From the NCBI GenBank assembly GCA_963787375.1, contig CAWBCR010000013.1:1-64000 (forward strand): a stretch of 64,000 bases of DNA, written 5' to 3'. Below the pieces are notes generated by a model. The model saw nothing but the letters and a program-made list of their open reading frames with translations, had not been told where the DNA came from and did no database searches. Origin of the DNA: CAWBCR01 sp963787375 (GTDB taxonomy: Bacteria; Chloroflexota; Anaerolineae; Aggregatilineales; UBA3940). The translations under genes and the position numbers were made by a program. Shown here piece by piece: positions 18,402 to 26,555 of this stretch. Position 1 is the stretch's first letter, and each line of letters begins with the position of its first letter.

Positions 18402-18473
18402 GTCGATTGAATGCCTCCACAGAAGGGCGCGCCAGCCGCGCCCCATCATTGACGTGCAAATAGCGTGCCAGCC

Positions 18474-19475
18474 TCACGCTTCGGCGGGCACGGCTTCGAC
18501 CACCGGCGCAGCGCCCGGCACACCCTCTACCGGCTCCAGCATGCGCGGCTGCGAAAGGATAAAGGCGGCCAGCGCGGTGAACGCCAGCGAGCCGACTATG
18601 CCGACAGGCGTCGGGCCGAGCAGCGCCTCAGGGTGGCCCAGCACAAAGATCCCGCCCAGGGCCGCGATGCCGTTGATCGCACCGTGGCCGATGACGGCAG
18701 GCCACACGCTGCCCGCGCGCAGGGTCACCCAGGCCAGCAGCACACCCATCAGGACCGTGAACCAGCACATCGCCAGCAGCGACAGCACACCGAGCAGCGG
18801 CTGCTGCGTAATGTCGTGGGCGTAATTGTAGCCCATGGCGATGATCGGCCAGTGCCACACACCCCAGATCAGACCGGTGACGATCACGGCTTTGCGATGA
18901 CCCATCGGCAGGAGCTTCGGCAGCAGGTAGCCGCGCCAGCCGAACTCCTCGCCGAAGGTGAACACGCCGTTGATCAGCGGCGCGATCAGCATGCCCTGGA
19001 CGGCCTGCCCCAGCGCGATGGTCCACAGCAGCGTCGTCGACATGGCCGGGGCCTGAGCGCCCGCTGCCGCCGTCTGGTTGGTCATCAGGGCCCTGAGCGT
19101 GCTCAGCGCGGGGTCGAAGCTGCGCGGGAACAGCACGAAAAAGATCACCGCACCGACGATGGTTAGCAGGCCGGGCAGGAACCAGGCGGCCAGCCAGAAA
19201 CGCCAGCCCTGTTTGAAGCGCGGCCTGAGCATCGTATCATGCCAGCCCTCCTGGGTCGTGACGCGGGTCAACACGTTGGCGATGGACGGCGCGAACATAT
19301 AGGCCGTCGACAGCAGCAGGAAGGCCAGGTTGAGCTTCATGACCGGCGTGTCGATCAGCAGCGGGCCGCCCTGCAGGCCGCCGGTCAGCGCGATGACCAG
19401 GCCGGTCAGCCAGGCCAGGCCAAAGGCAAATGCGATGAAGGTCAGGACGCGTTTCGTATCGACTTTTGTATTCAT
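18474..19475 (-). CDS. CPBP family intramembrane metalloprotease
   Basis: A 333-residue membrane protein with the canonical CPBP motif GEEFGWRGYLLPKL (EExxxR), GLIWGVWHWP (motif 2 His) and VIGHGAINGIAAL (motif 3/4 His and Asn), with about eight membrane segments. It differs enough from the neighbouring CPBP gene that the two are not recent duplicates: motif 1 is GEEFGWRG here and AEEVLLR there. Substrate unknown; paired CPBP genes in Firmicutes can be immunity or membrane-stress proteins, but nothing next to them encodes a bacteriocin peptide that I can see. Confidence 0.88.
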   Translation of the reverse strand: MNTKVDTKRVLTFIAFAFGLAWLTGLVIALTGGLQGGPLLIDTPVMKLNLAFLLLSTAYMFAPSIANVLTRVTTQEGWHDTMLRPRFKQGWRFWLAAWFLPGLLTIVGAVIFFVLFPRSFDPALSTLRALMTNQTAAAGAQAPAMSTTLLWTIALGQAVQGMLIAPLINGVFTFGEEFGWRGYLLPKLLPMGHRKAVIVTGLIWGVWHWPIIAMGYNYAHDITQQPLLGVLSLLAMCWFTVLMGVLLAWVTLRAGSVWPAVIGHGAINGIAALGGIFVLGHPEALLGPTPVGIVGSLAFTALAAFILSQPRMLEPVEGVPGAAPVVEAVPAEA

Positions 19476-19529
19476 CAGGTAATGCGGTCTCCTTTACGAG
19501 TATCTAAACGGGCGCATCGCCGCTGCGTG

Positions 19530-21413
19530 TCAGGGATAGACTCTCGACTCCCCGACCGGCGGCATCTGGACTCTCTGGTAGGTCGAAGTGTCCTCATTCC
19601 ACAGCAGCCACACGTAGCCGCTATCTTCCAGCGGATGGTCAAATGTGAAGGCAGCCCGGGCAATCCGCCCATCGCCGGTCATTTCGGTGACCTCAACCGT
19701 CACCTCAGGCAAGGCAACCACCTGGCCAACGTGCATTGGATTCCGGGGGTTGTAGTGAAACTCGTCGAGCGCCCGGTACACGTTCTCCAGACCAACCGGT
19801 GTCACCGCCCCGGTTTTGTCGTCGACGATAGGGCCGGGAAGCGGCGTATACCCGCCCTCCGGCGTCACGATAATCGTCTGAGCATCCACCCGCTCGATGC
19901 GCACAGGCGCAAACCCGGACGAGAGGTAATTGATCGATGCGGGAAAGGGCTTGTCGGTAAACAACCGCTGAAGCAAACCAGCCGTAAAGCTCATCGCACC
20001 AGGCGGGTTGATCACGTATAGATGCTGCTCCGCCAGCTCTGGCGCACTCCCGAAGTCGGCTGCGCTGGTCTGTGCCTCCGCCGACGTCCGCGTAGAAGCC
20101 GGATTGGAGATCACCAGAAGGGGTGAAACAACAAGATACAGGATCAAGAGGATGGGCGTGGCAATTCTCAGCAAGACCCGCTGGAAGGTGGTCAGCGGCC
20201 CTGTCTTCCTGGCTGTGGCAACATCGACAAAGAGCTGCCCGGCCAACCCCATCATGCCGAGGCTAACCAGACCGAGATTGCGATTCTGGGGTATGCCCGA
20301 AACGAGCGGAACAATCGCGGCCAGCAGCCCCAGGAGCCAGAAGGCCGACGCTCGATGGGTCTTCAAGACGGGATAGGCGGCCAGAGCCAGCAGCCCGAGA
20401 GGGATCAAGCAGACTGCGGCAACAACTACGATGGCCTGCGGCGAGAAGGCTATGAGCAGGTCTACCAGCGGCGGCCCAACGGCGCTGAACAAGAGCACCG
20501 GGTAGCGGGTGAGCAACTGCGTGATGAAATCGACCGGGTTCAGGATCGGATCGATGTAGAGGAGCGTTCCCGTCGCCCCATAGCCCAACCCTGTATAAAC
20601 CACTCGCCAGACCACCGTAATCAGGATAAACGGGACGATCCGCTTGACCCTGTCCAGCCATTTGTCGCGGTCCAGCACCAACAGATAGGCGAAGAGATAG
20701 GCAAAGGTGACCAGCCCCATTTCGGAGGCAAGCAGGGCCAGCGCGTATGCGCCACACGCGGCGGCAACATAAGGCCATTTCTTCTTTGACACCCCCTGAT
20801 GGTACAGCCACACACACAGCACGCTGAAGACCATGGCAACCACGGCGTGCCGGTTGCTGATCCAGCCCACCGGGCCTGCAAGTGCGTCGTCCACGACGAG
20901 CAACAGGATGCTGATCCCTGCCACGACGGCGCTGCCGGACACACTCCGATACAACTGGTAGGTCAGAACGATCAGCAGGCAGAACCACAACAGGCTTTGA
21001 AGGTGCATCAGCAGGGGCGTATCCGGCCACAGACTGAAGTCAAGGGCCAGCGTCAGCGAGGATAAGGGCCGGAAGAAATTGGTCCTTATCTGGTCTGAGG
21101 CCCACCACGGGGCGAAACCCGCGTCTTGCCCAATGCTAAAGCGTGCTGCCGAATCCCACGAAAAGCCATATAAGTTCAGCGGGCCATTCTGCATGACTTC
21201 CGCCGGTATGTTGTGCTTCTCGTAGATATCCGGGTAGAAGTTGAGACGGAGACCATAATCATCCTGAAAGAAGCCGGAGAACAGGAAGGGGACATACAGG
21301 AGGATGGCAACGATCAGAACAATGACGATCCAGTATCGCGAGGCGATGATGGGTCGAGCCATCTGCCCGATGCGACGGTAGAGCGGAAATGAATACGAGT
21401 CTTTTGCTTCCAT
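19530..21413 (-). CDS. Large polytopic membrane protein, glycosyltransferase-like topology
   Basis: A 627-residue integral membrane protein with about eleven hydrophobic helices in the first two thirds and a soluble C-terminal domain of about 180 residues. An acidic pair soon after the first helix (FFQDDYGLRLNF) and an aromatic-rich loop resemble the GT-C/PMT-like topology of polyprenyl-phosphate glycosyltransferases, but no family-specific motif lets me assign it. GC and codon use are lower than in flanking genes, so recent transfer is possible. It is followed by a 205-bp gap to the SPFH gene. Function not assigned. Confidence 0.65.
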   Translation of the reverse strand: MEAKDSYSFPLYRRIGQMARPIIASRYWIVIVLIVAILLYVPFLFSGFFQDDYGLRLNFYPDIYEKHNIPAEVMQNGPLNLYGFSWDSAARFSIGQDAGFAPWWASDQIRTNFFRPLSSLTLALDFSLWPDTPLLMHLQSLLWFCLLIVLTYQLYRSVSGSAVVAGISILLLVVDDALAGPVGWISNRHAVVAMVFSVLCVWLYHQGVSKKKWPYVAAACGAYALALLASEMGLVTFAYLFAYLLVLDRDKWLDRVKRIVPFILITVVWRVVYTGLGYGATGTLLYIDPILNPVDFITQLLTRYPVLLFSAVGPPLVDLLIAFSPQAIVVVAAVCLIPLGLLALAAYPVLKTHRASAFWLLGLLAAIVPLVSGIPQNRNLGLVSLGMMGLAGQLFVDVATARKTGPLTTFQRVLLRIATPILLILYLVVSPLLVISNPASTRTSAEAQTSAADFGSAPELAEQHLYVINPPGAMSFTAGLLQRLFTDKPFPASINYLSSGFAPVRIERVDAQTIIVTPEGGYTPLPGPIVDDKTGAVTPVGLENVYRALDEFHYNPRNPMHVGQVVALPEVTVEVTEMTGDGRIARAAFTFDHPLEDSGYVWLLWNEDTSTYQRVQMPPVGESRVYP

Positions 21414-21520
21414 GGCGTTGGCAACCTTCTGAACTTAAAGGATCATCCCCAACGATCAGCCAGCGTCCCCTGTCAATCCGCTCCAGGTCTCGCGTGGGTC
21501 CTGTCAAATTGCCGCCAGCA

Positions 21521-21590
21521 CCGCCGACAGGCGGCGCAGCGCCCGACCCCCTCACCCCGGGCCGCTGCGCCGCCCCAGGGCGAGGGGATA
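21521..21590. repeat. GC-rich double hairpin after the SPFH gene
   Basis: Two nested stems: CCGCC/GGCGG (21521-21534) and CGGCGCAGCG at 21532-21541 paired with CGCTGCGCCG at 21563-21572, followed by CCCCAGGGCGAGGGG. It could end the minus-strand SPFH transcript (stop at 21619) but has no T-run; the same CCCCTC/GGGCGAGGGG theme recurs at 60199-60286. Confidence 0.5.
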
Positions 21591-21618
21591 GCTGGCACAC
21601 CCTCACTCTGTCACGCTG

Positions 21619-22623
21619 TCAGTCGTCAGCCGGCGGGTTGGCATTTCTGTTCGCGGGGCCCATGCCCAGCGAGACCAGGCCGCCCAGGCTGCCGAGGTTC
21701 ATGGTATCGACGGCGGTGCTGGGGACGATGACCATCGCGCCCTTCTGCTTCAAACCCTCGAACAGCATATTCATGGCGCGCAGGTGCAGCGCGGTCGGGT
21801 TGTCGGCGTAGGATTCTGACGCCTTGCGGAAGCTCTCCGCGATCTGCTGCTCGCTCTCGCCCAGGATCACGCGGGCCTGCCGCTCGCGCTCGGCCTGCGC
21901 CTGGCGCGACATGGCGTCTTCGAGCGCCTCAGGTATGACGATATCGCGTATCTCCACGCTCTGCACGGTGATGCCCCACGGCGTCGTGCGGGCGTCGATG
22001 ATGCGCTGAAGCTCCTCGTCCATTGCCTGCCGCCCGACCAGGATCGAGGCCAGGTCCATCTGGCCGATGATCTCGCGCAGCGCGGTCTGCGCCGCCCACG
22101 AGATCGCCGCCCGGTAGTCCTCGACCTCCAGCGCGGCCTTCTCGGCGTCCCACACCATCCAGAACAGCACCGCGTCCACGTCGACCGGGACGGTGTCTTT
22201 GGTCAGCGAGCGCTCGGCGGTGAAGGGCGTGACCATCACGCGGTGGTCGATGATCATGGGCAGCTCATCGAGGATCGGGATCACCCAGAACAGGCCCGGC
22301 CCCTTCAGGCCGACGAAGCGCCCGTTGCGCAGAACGACCGCCTTCTGCCACTGGTTGGCCTTGCGCAGCGCGAAGAGCTCCAGCAGGGCGATGATAATGG
22401 TCGCGGCGATCACCCCGCCGACCACGCCATCGCTCGCGCCGGCGTTGCTCAATACGATACTGGCGAACGTGCCCGCCGCCAGCAGCAGAAAGAAGATCAG
22501 CAGCGCCAGCGGGCTGCCCGCCTTCAACTCGCCCGGTTTGGGCTTACCCCACGCAGCGGGCTGCTGCTGCTGGCCGCCGTCCTGTGTGTCTTTCGAACGT
22601 CTGGATCGCATCATTGCCATCAT
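21619..22623 (-). CDS. SPFH/band-7 (stomatin-like) membrane protein
   Basis: A 334-residue protein with two N-terminal hydrophobic segments (LALLIFFLLLAAGTFASIVL and VVGGVIAATIIIALLELF) followed by an SPFH domain: GLKGPGLFWVIPILDELP, the DTVPVDVDAVLFWMVWD strand pair, TALREIIGQMDLASIL and the GITVQSVEIRDIVIPEAL segment, ending in an Ala/Glu-rich coiled coil (AMSRQAQAERERQARVILGE). Such proteins oligomerise at the membrane and organise proteins or lipids, often with an NfeD partner, which is absent here. The gene begins 5 bp after the stop of a GntR regulator gene, so the two are coexpressed. Confidence 0.9.
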   Translation of the reverse strand: MMAMMRSRRSKDTQDGGQQQQPAAWGKPKPGELKAGSPLALLIFFLLLAAGTFASIVLSNAGASDGVVGGVIAATIIIALLELFALRKANQWQKAVVLRNGRFVGLKGPGLFWVIPILDELPMIIDHRVMVTPFTAERSLTKDTVPVDVDAVLFWMVWDAEKAALEVEDYRAAISWAAQTALREIIGQMDLASILVGRQAMDEELQRIIDARTTPWGITVQSVEIRDIVIPEALEDAMSRQAQAERERQARVILGESEQQIAESFRKASESYADNPTALHLRAMNMLFEGLKQKGAMVIVPSTAVDTMNLGSLGGLVSLGMGPANRNANPPADD

Positions 22624-22628
22624 GGCCT

Positions 22629-23027
22629 TTATCCTTGTCTGCTCAGACTATCGTGAAATGCCGCTTCGATCTCTTCGCGTGTGTAGCCCAGCTCTACCAG
22701 CTCGCCGATGACCGTTTGCAGCGTGCTGTGCAGGTTCGCGCGGCGCGATTCCGCCAGCGCGGACTCGTCCATCTCGCCGGTAACGTGCGTGCCGATGCCG
22801 CGCGCGGTGTGGATGATGCCGTCGCGGTCCAACTCGGTGTATGCCTTTGCAACGGTGTTGTAGTCCACGCGTAACGCCTCCGCGACCGACCGGATCGAGG
22901 GCAGCTTGTCGCCTGCCGCCAGCGTCCCGACCGTGACCAGCGTGCGCACCCGCTCGGCGAGCTGCACGTAGATCGGCACGCTGCTGGCCTTATCGAGCGT
23001 AAACAGGTCGGGTTCCCAGTCGGTCAC
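22629..23027 (-). CDS. GntR family (YtrA-like) transcriptional regulator
   Basis: A 132-residue regulator: winged helix at about residues 15-82 (SVPIYVQLAERVRTLV, AAGDKLPSIRSVAEALRVDYNTVAKAYTEL, GIIHTARGIGTHV) and a short C-terminal helical tail without a ligand domain, the size and layout of the YtrA subfamily. Start is GTG at 23027 with AGGGGA upstream. It probably represses its own operon with the downstream SPFH gene; YtrA-type regulators commonly control linked membrane or transporter genes. Confidence 0.9.
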   Translation of the reverse strand: MTDWEPDLFTLDKASSVPIYVQLAERVRTLVTVGTLAAGDKLPSIRSVAEALRVDYNTVAKAYTELDRDGIIHTARGIGTHVTGEMDESALAESRRANLHSTLQTVIGELVELGYTREEIEAAFHDSLSRQG

Positions 23028-23348
23028 ACATTCCCCTAAAGAACTAGTGAACTCATTCTTTCATTCATTGTATGCCGATGAGGGGAGAAAAGCAATCCCC
23101 ACTTATTGGGGGGAGGAGGATCGGGGATCGAGAGCCCGCCCGGTGCGCCGGGGTCTGCCCGGCGCAGCAGCACGCCCGGCGATCAATCGCCGGGCCAGGT
23201 GCACCCGTGCTGCGCGCGGGTGCAGACAAGTCCGCTGGAAGCGAACTCAGGGTCTGATGCGAGTTGGAATCCAGAGGTGAGGTTCATGATTGCCGGGCAG
23301 AGTGGACCAGCCCACCCGGCGATCATTCGCCGGGTGGGCTGAGGCGTG
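23028..23348. repeat. 321-bp structured intergenic region with several hairpins
   Basis: No gene seen. From 23095 a CCCCACTTATTGGGGGG stretch, then several stems: 23145-23152/23158-23165 (GCGCCGGG), 23174-23182/23187-23195 (GCCCGGCGA, loop TCAA), 23202-23207/23217-23222 (CACCCG), 23230-23236/23240-23246 (GTCCGCT-GGA-AGCGAAC), and a perfect 15-bp stem at 23308-23322/23327-23341 with loop TCAT just after the minus-strand winged-helix gene, where it may act as terminator. The region could be a cluster of REP-type elements or a structured RNA; there is no homology evidence. Confidence 0.6.
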
Positions 23349-23672
23349 TCAACCTGCACCTTTTTCAGATGCGCCGTGGATGACGGCTTTCATCTGGCGG
23401 CGGTAGGTGTCAAAGGCGGCCTGCCCGGCCTCGGTGAGGCGGCACAGCGTGCGCGGCAGCTTGCCTTCGAAGGTCTTGTCGACGGCGACGTAGCCCGCCT
23501 CTTCCAGCTTCGCCAGATGCGACGACAGGTTGCCCTTGGTGAGGCCCGTCTCGTGCAGCAGGTACAGGAAGTCGGCGCTCTCGACCGCGCTCAGGATGGC
23601 CACGATCACCAGGCGCGCCGGCTCGTGGATCAGCCGGTCGACGCCGACCACGTTCTGCAGATCCTCGCCCAT
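23349..23672 (-). CDS. Winged-helix transcriptional regulator
   Basis: A 107-residue DNA-binding protein with a MarR/PadR-like winged helix: SAVESADFLYLLHETGL, recognition-helix region TKGNLSSHLAKLEEAGYVAV and wing DKTFEGKLPRTLCRLTEAG. The SSHLAKLEEAGYV and CRLTEAGQ pattern matches the small HTH regulators encoded next to membrane proteins in many actinobacteria and Chloroflexota. Its ATG is one base after the stop of the membrane protein gene, so the two are translationally coupled and form a two-gene operon; the candidate operator at 24334-24347 suggests autoregulation. Confidence 0.88.
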   Translation of the reverse strand: MGEDLQNVVGVDRLIHEPARLVIVAILSAVESADFLYLLHETGLTKGNLSSHLAKLEEAGYVAVDKTFEGKLPRTLCRLTEAGQAAFDTYRRQMKAVIHGASEKGAG

Positions 23673-23673
23673 G

Positions 23674-24297
23674 TCACGCCTCCGTCTGTGGCTGGTTGCG
23701 CGACAGATAGCCGATCAGCGACAGCCCGCCGGAGACGATCAGCGCCAGACCCGCCGCGCCGAAGATCACGGCGCTGCCGACGATGTCGTCCACGCCGCCG
23801 CGCATCACGCTGAAGGCCACCAGCGCGATCAGGGTCAGCACGACGAAGGCCGCCGCCGCGTACAGCCGCCTGAGGCTGACGCGGTAGCCCATGTAGCACA
23901 GGACCAGCACCAGCAGCTCGGCCTCGGCGACCGGCATCTTGTTATACCAGCCGAACGGCACGAAGAAGATCGACAGCGCGATGATCAGCGCACCGACGAT
24001 AATCACCGTGCGGCCCGTGGGGGGCTTCTGGCGGTAGGCCACATAGCCGGTGCGCGGGTAGGTGACCTTCTGCTTGAGGGACATCACCAGGCTACGCACC
24101 GCGAACGTGCCGCCGATGACCAGCGCCACCAGCCCCAGCGAGATGATCGCGGCCAGCGGCGTGCCCAGCGTGCTGCCCATCAGCAGCAGCGCCAGCGCGA
24201 TCACGCCAAACATCACGCCGACGGACAGCTCCACCAGCCCATCTTCATAGTAGTAGCGGTAGGTCCGCTTCACGATCCGATCAATGTTGTCGTCCAT
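23674..24297 (-). CDS. Membrane protein, partner of winged-helix regulator
   Basis: A 207-residue membrane protein with about six hydrophobic helices in three pairs, beginning MDDNIDRIVKRTYRYYYEDG. The N-terminal basic/aromatic stretch and the paired helices are typical of uncharacterised membrane proteins that sit beside a small MarR/PadR-like regulator. It is the first gene of its operon with the regulator; the promoter (24352-24380) and a palindrome over the expected start site lie immediately upstream. Function unknown. Confidence 0.78.
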   Translation of the reverse strand: MDDNIDRIVKRTYRYYYEDGLVELSVGVMFGVIALALLLMGSTLGTPLAAIISLGLVALVIGGTFAVRSLVMSLKQKVTYPRTGYVAYRQKPPTGRTVIIVGALIIALSIFFVPFGWYNKMPVAEAELLVLVLCYMGYRVSLRRLYAAAAFVVLTLIALVAFSVMRGGVDDIVGSAVIFGAAGLALIVSGGLSLIGYLSRNQPQTEA

Positions 24298-24317
24298 GTT
24301 TCTACTCCCGACCCATG

Positions 24318-24347
24318 CAAACTGGTTTGTAACGCAGACTAGTCTGC
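24318..24347 (-). promoter_or_regulatory. Candidate operator: palindromes at and after the transcription start
   Basis: A perfect 14-bp palindrome (GCAGACTAGTCTGC) at 24334-24347 lies 4 bp downstream of the -10 hexamer and overlaps the expected start site, and an inverted repeat CAAAC-TG-GTTTG is at 24318-24329 in the leader. This is the classic position for a repressor; the operon-encoded winged-helix protein is the obvious candidate. Confidence 0.65.
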
Positions 24348-24351
24348 CATA

Positions 24352-24380
24352 ATAGTACAGCGATTTGGGTGGGATGTCAA
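24352..24380 (-). promoter_or_regulatory. Consensus sigma-70-type promoter
   Basis: On the minus strand: TTGACA (24375-24380), 17-bp spacer, TACTAT (24352-24357). It drives the membrane protein/regulator operon whose first ATG is at 24297. Confidence 0.8.
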
Positions 24381-24426
24381 GGGGTGAGTTGCGTGGGGCG
24401 AGGAGCGTTAAGGGTCGCCGATGGCC

Positions 24427-24518
24427 GCCTGAGGATCAAATCCTCAGGCTATGAATGGTCCGTCGGCTGAAAGCCGACCCTGGAATGTGTGCAGGGGCAG
24501 GAGACGGCTTCTAGCCGT
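24427..24518. repeat. Cluster of three short hairpins (IS200-end-like)
   Basis: Three perfect stems within 92 bp: GCCTGAGGAT-CAA-ATCCTCAGGC (24427-24449), GTCGGCT-GAA-AGCCGAC (24462-24478) and ACGGCT-TCT-AGCCGT (24504-24518). The last two have 3-nt loops closed by a T:A pair, like the end hairpins of the IS200-type element at 46044-46581. They lie between the 3' end of the CBS-ACT gene and the promoter of the next operon. Confidence 0.7.
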
Positions 24519-24558
24519 GTGCTGATAGCGAGTCGGCGAATGGGCTGCGGCGAGACTC

Positions 24559-25219
24559 TCATTCTCCGGTCTGATCCCACACGTGGCGGATCAGCGCGCC
24601 GGGGTGCGAACTCGATGGCGGCTTGCAGAGTCGCCGCGTCGACGCCTTCCACGCGCAGGACGAAGTTCATGTGGTCGGGGGCGTCGGCGGGGTAGGAGGC
24701 AATCGACAGGATGTTACCGCCGACCGCCGCCACGCTGCCGGCCAGATCGGCGAGGCGGCCCGGCTGGTTGCCCAACTGCACGCTGAGGCGCAGGGTCTTG
24801 CTGCCGCCGCCCAGCGTGCGGACCAGCGTGCCGAAGATGTCAGTGTCGGTGATGATGCCGACCAGCCGCTCCTCGCCGTCGACGACCGGCAGCGAGCCGA
24901 CCTTGTGCGTGATCATCAACTGCGCGGCCTCTTCCAGCGGATAGTCGGGAGGCGTGGTGATCACCGGGGTGGTCATCACCTGGCGGACGCGGACCAGCAC
25001 GCCGTCGCTCAGGATCGCCCGCTGCTTCGAGTTGCTGTCTTCGGCCTGCAAGGCTGATTGCAGGTTAGCCATCGACACGATGCCGACGACCCGGCCCGCT
25101 GCGTCGACGACGGGCAGCCGGCGCAGCCTGCCCGCCCGCAGGAGGGCAATCGCCGCCAGCACGTCGCTGTCGGGGCGGACGGTGATCGGTTTGCGCGTCA
25201 TTACTTCTGCGACCAGCAT
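24559..25219 (-). CDS. CBS-pair/ACT domain protein, probable frameshift near the 3' end
   Basis: About 220 residues: two CBS domains (VAEVMTRKPITVRPD, RLRRLPVVDAAGRVVGIVS, then VRQVMTTPVITT, KVGSLPVVDGEERLVGIITDTD) followed by an ACT domain (TLRLSVQLGNQPGRLADLAG). CBS pairs bind adenosyl ligands and ACT domains bind amino acids, so this looks like a ligand-sensing regulator. Start MLVAEVM at 25219 is chosen because AAGGA precedes it and because the region upstream is promoter-like. The open frame reads on to 24449, but a one-base shift near 24608 yields ESHPGALIRHVWDQTGE and a stop at 24559, which looks more natural. Divergent from the hydrogenase operon. Confidence 0.75.
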
Positions 25220-25333
25220 GGGCGTGCCTTCCTTCGCTGCCTCCATTGTACACGCGTTTGGCGCGTCCGCACGCATCGATGGGAACACCCAGCGCGTGCC
25301 ATCCGTACAGCTTTCAAGGCCACAATCATAACC

Positions 25334-25373
25334 GTCACAAATCATGGTGACGAATTTCACAAGCGATGGTGAT
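25334..25373. promoter_or_regulatory. Tandem inverted-repeat operator upstream of the hydrogenase operon
   Basis: Two copies of an 18-bp site (25334-25351 and 25356-25373), centre-to-centre 22 bp, about two helical turns, 13 of 18 positions identical: consensus TCACAAnnnATGGTGA. Copy 1 is a perfect 5-bp inverted repeat (GTCAC, 8-nt spacer, GTGAC). The overlapping centre also reads GGTGA-N6-TCACA, like a CRP/FNR-family site. It lies upstream of a TTGACA hexamer, so activation is more likely than repression. Confidence 0.7.
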
Positions 25374-25393
25374 GTATGGCATGCAGCCGGGCC

Positions 25394-25423
25394 TTGACAT
25401 CGTTGTATACTTCGGGCGATGAT
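25394..25423 (+). promoter_or_regulatory. Candidate promoter of the hydrogenase operon
   Basis: Perfect -35 TTGACA at 25394-25399, 18-bp spacer, GATGAT (25418-25423) as a weak -10. A TATACT at 25406-25411 is too close to the same -35 to be used with it. The leader to ATG 25494 would be about 65 nt. Confidence 0.45.
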
Positions 25424-25493
25424 TAGCATAGAACCCGGAGCGCGCCACGGCGCGCATAATTTGCCCGCCGGTTGACAACGGAGCGACCAACTT

Positions 25494-26555
25494 ATGAGCT
25501 TCAAGATTCTGCCGAAATCCGCCCTATCACCGTGGGTCGAGGCGATGCTGGCCGATCACCGCGTGGTGGGGCCAAAGGCCGTCGACGACCGCTACCTGTT
25601 TGACGAGATCGCGTCGTCGGACGAGCTGGCGCTCGACTACACGCAGACTATCCTGCCGCCCAAGAAGGTGCTGCTGCCGCAGCGCGAAGAGCTGCTGCGC
25701 TTCGACCTGAGCGATGGCGCCATCGAGCCGGTGCTCGACGGGCAGCCGACGGTGCTGCTGGGCGTCCACACCTGCGACCTGCACGCCATCCGCCTGCTCG
25801 ACTCGATCTTCAGCGGTGGCTACGCCGACCAGCATTACCAGGCCCGGCGCGAGCAACTGACTATCGTCAGCCTGGAGTGCCTGACGCCGTGCACCGAGTA
25901 CTCGTTCTGCAAGAGCATGGGCACGCTGACGGCGACCGAGGGCTTCGACCTGCACCTGACCGACATGGGCAGCACCTACGCGGTCGACGTGGCAACCGAG
26001 CGCGGCGCGGCGCTGGTCGAGGGGCTCGCCGATCTGCGCGACGCGGTCGACGCGGACTACGAGCGCCTGAACCAGACGCTAGCCGAGAAATGGCCGCGCT
26101 TCCCGTACCGGCTGGAATGCGACGTGACGGAACTGGACAGCCTGCTGTCGGTGAGCTATGCCAGCGATCTATGGGATGAGCTAGGCGCGAAGTGCCTGGG
26201 CTGCGGGTCGTGCACGACCGTGTGCCCGACCTGCTACTGCTTCAACGTGTTCGACGAAGTCGACTTCACGCTCAACGCCGGACGCCGCTACCGCGTGTGG
26301 GACGGCTGCCCGCTGGACCAGTTCGCAGTGGTGGCCGGCGGCCACAACTTCCGCAGCACGAACGCCGCCCGCCAGCGCCACCGTTTCTTCCGCAAGGGCA
26401 AATACCAAATGGACAAGCACGATCTGGTTGGCTGCGTGGGGTGCGGGCGCTGCGCGCAGGCCTGCCTGGTCGACATCAACCCCGTAACCACCTTCAACGA
26501 GCTGGTCCGCCGGCGCATCCCGATGACCCGGCGGCACCACGAGGCGCTGACATGA
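25494..26555 (+). CDS. hydB: Group 3b [NiFe] hydrogenase/sulfhydrogenase beta subunit
   Basis: A 353-residue iron-sulfur subunit. Two C-terminal [4Fe-4S] clusters are visible as CLGCGSCTTVCPTCYCFN and CVGCGRCAQACLVDINP; the N-terminal two thirds (LPPKKVLLPQREELLRFD, VLLGVHTCDLHAIRLLD) match the HydB/AsrA-like electron-transfer subunit. In Pyrococcus-type cytosolic hydrogenases it relays electrons between the hydrogenase module and the flavin subunit. The stop codon overlaps the next start (ATGA at 26552-26555). This gene is free of frameshifts, unlike the next three. Gene order beta-gamma-delta-alpha equals hydBGDA. Confidence 0.93.
   Translation: MSFKILPKSALSPWVEAMLADHRVVGPKAVDDRYLFDEIASSDELALDYTQTILPPKKVLLPQREELLRFDLSDGAIEPVLDGQPTVLLGVHTCDLHAIRLLDSIFSGGYADQHYQARREQLTIVSLECLTPCTEYSFCKSMGTLTATEGFDLHLTDMGSTYAVDVATERGAALVEGLADLRDAVDADYERLNQTLAEKWPRFPYRLECDVTELDSLLSVSYASDLWDELGAKCLGCGSCTTVCPTCYCFNVFDEVDFTLNAGRRYRVWDGCPLDQFAVVAGGHNFRSTNAARQRHRFFRKGKYQMDKHDLVGCVGCGRCAQACLVDINPVTTFNELVRRRIPMTRRHHEALT

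Noticed and set aside
23072..23257. Small frames in the structured region before the winged-helix regulator
   Set aside because: Their translations are Arg/Gly/Pro-rich, overlap in three frames and follow the hairpin sequence; no start signal.
25406..25411. TATACT as -10 of the hydrogenase promoter
   Set aside because: It starts only 6 bp after the TTGACA hexamer and no other -35 lies 16-18 bp upstream.
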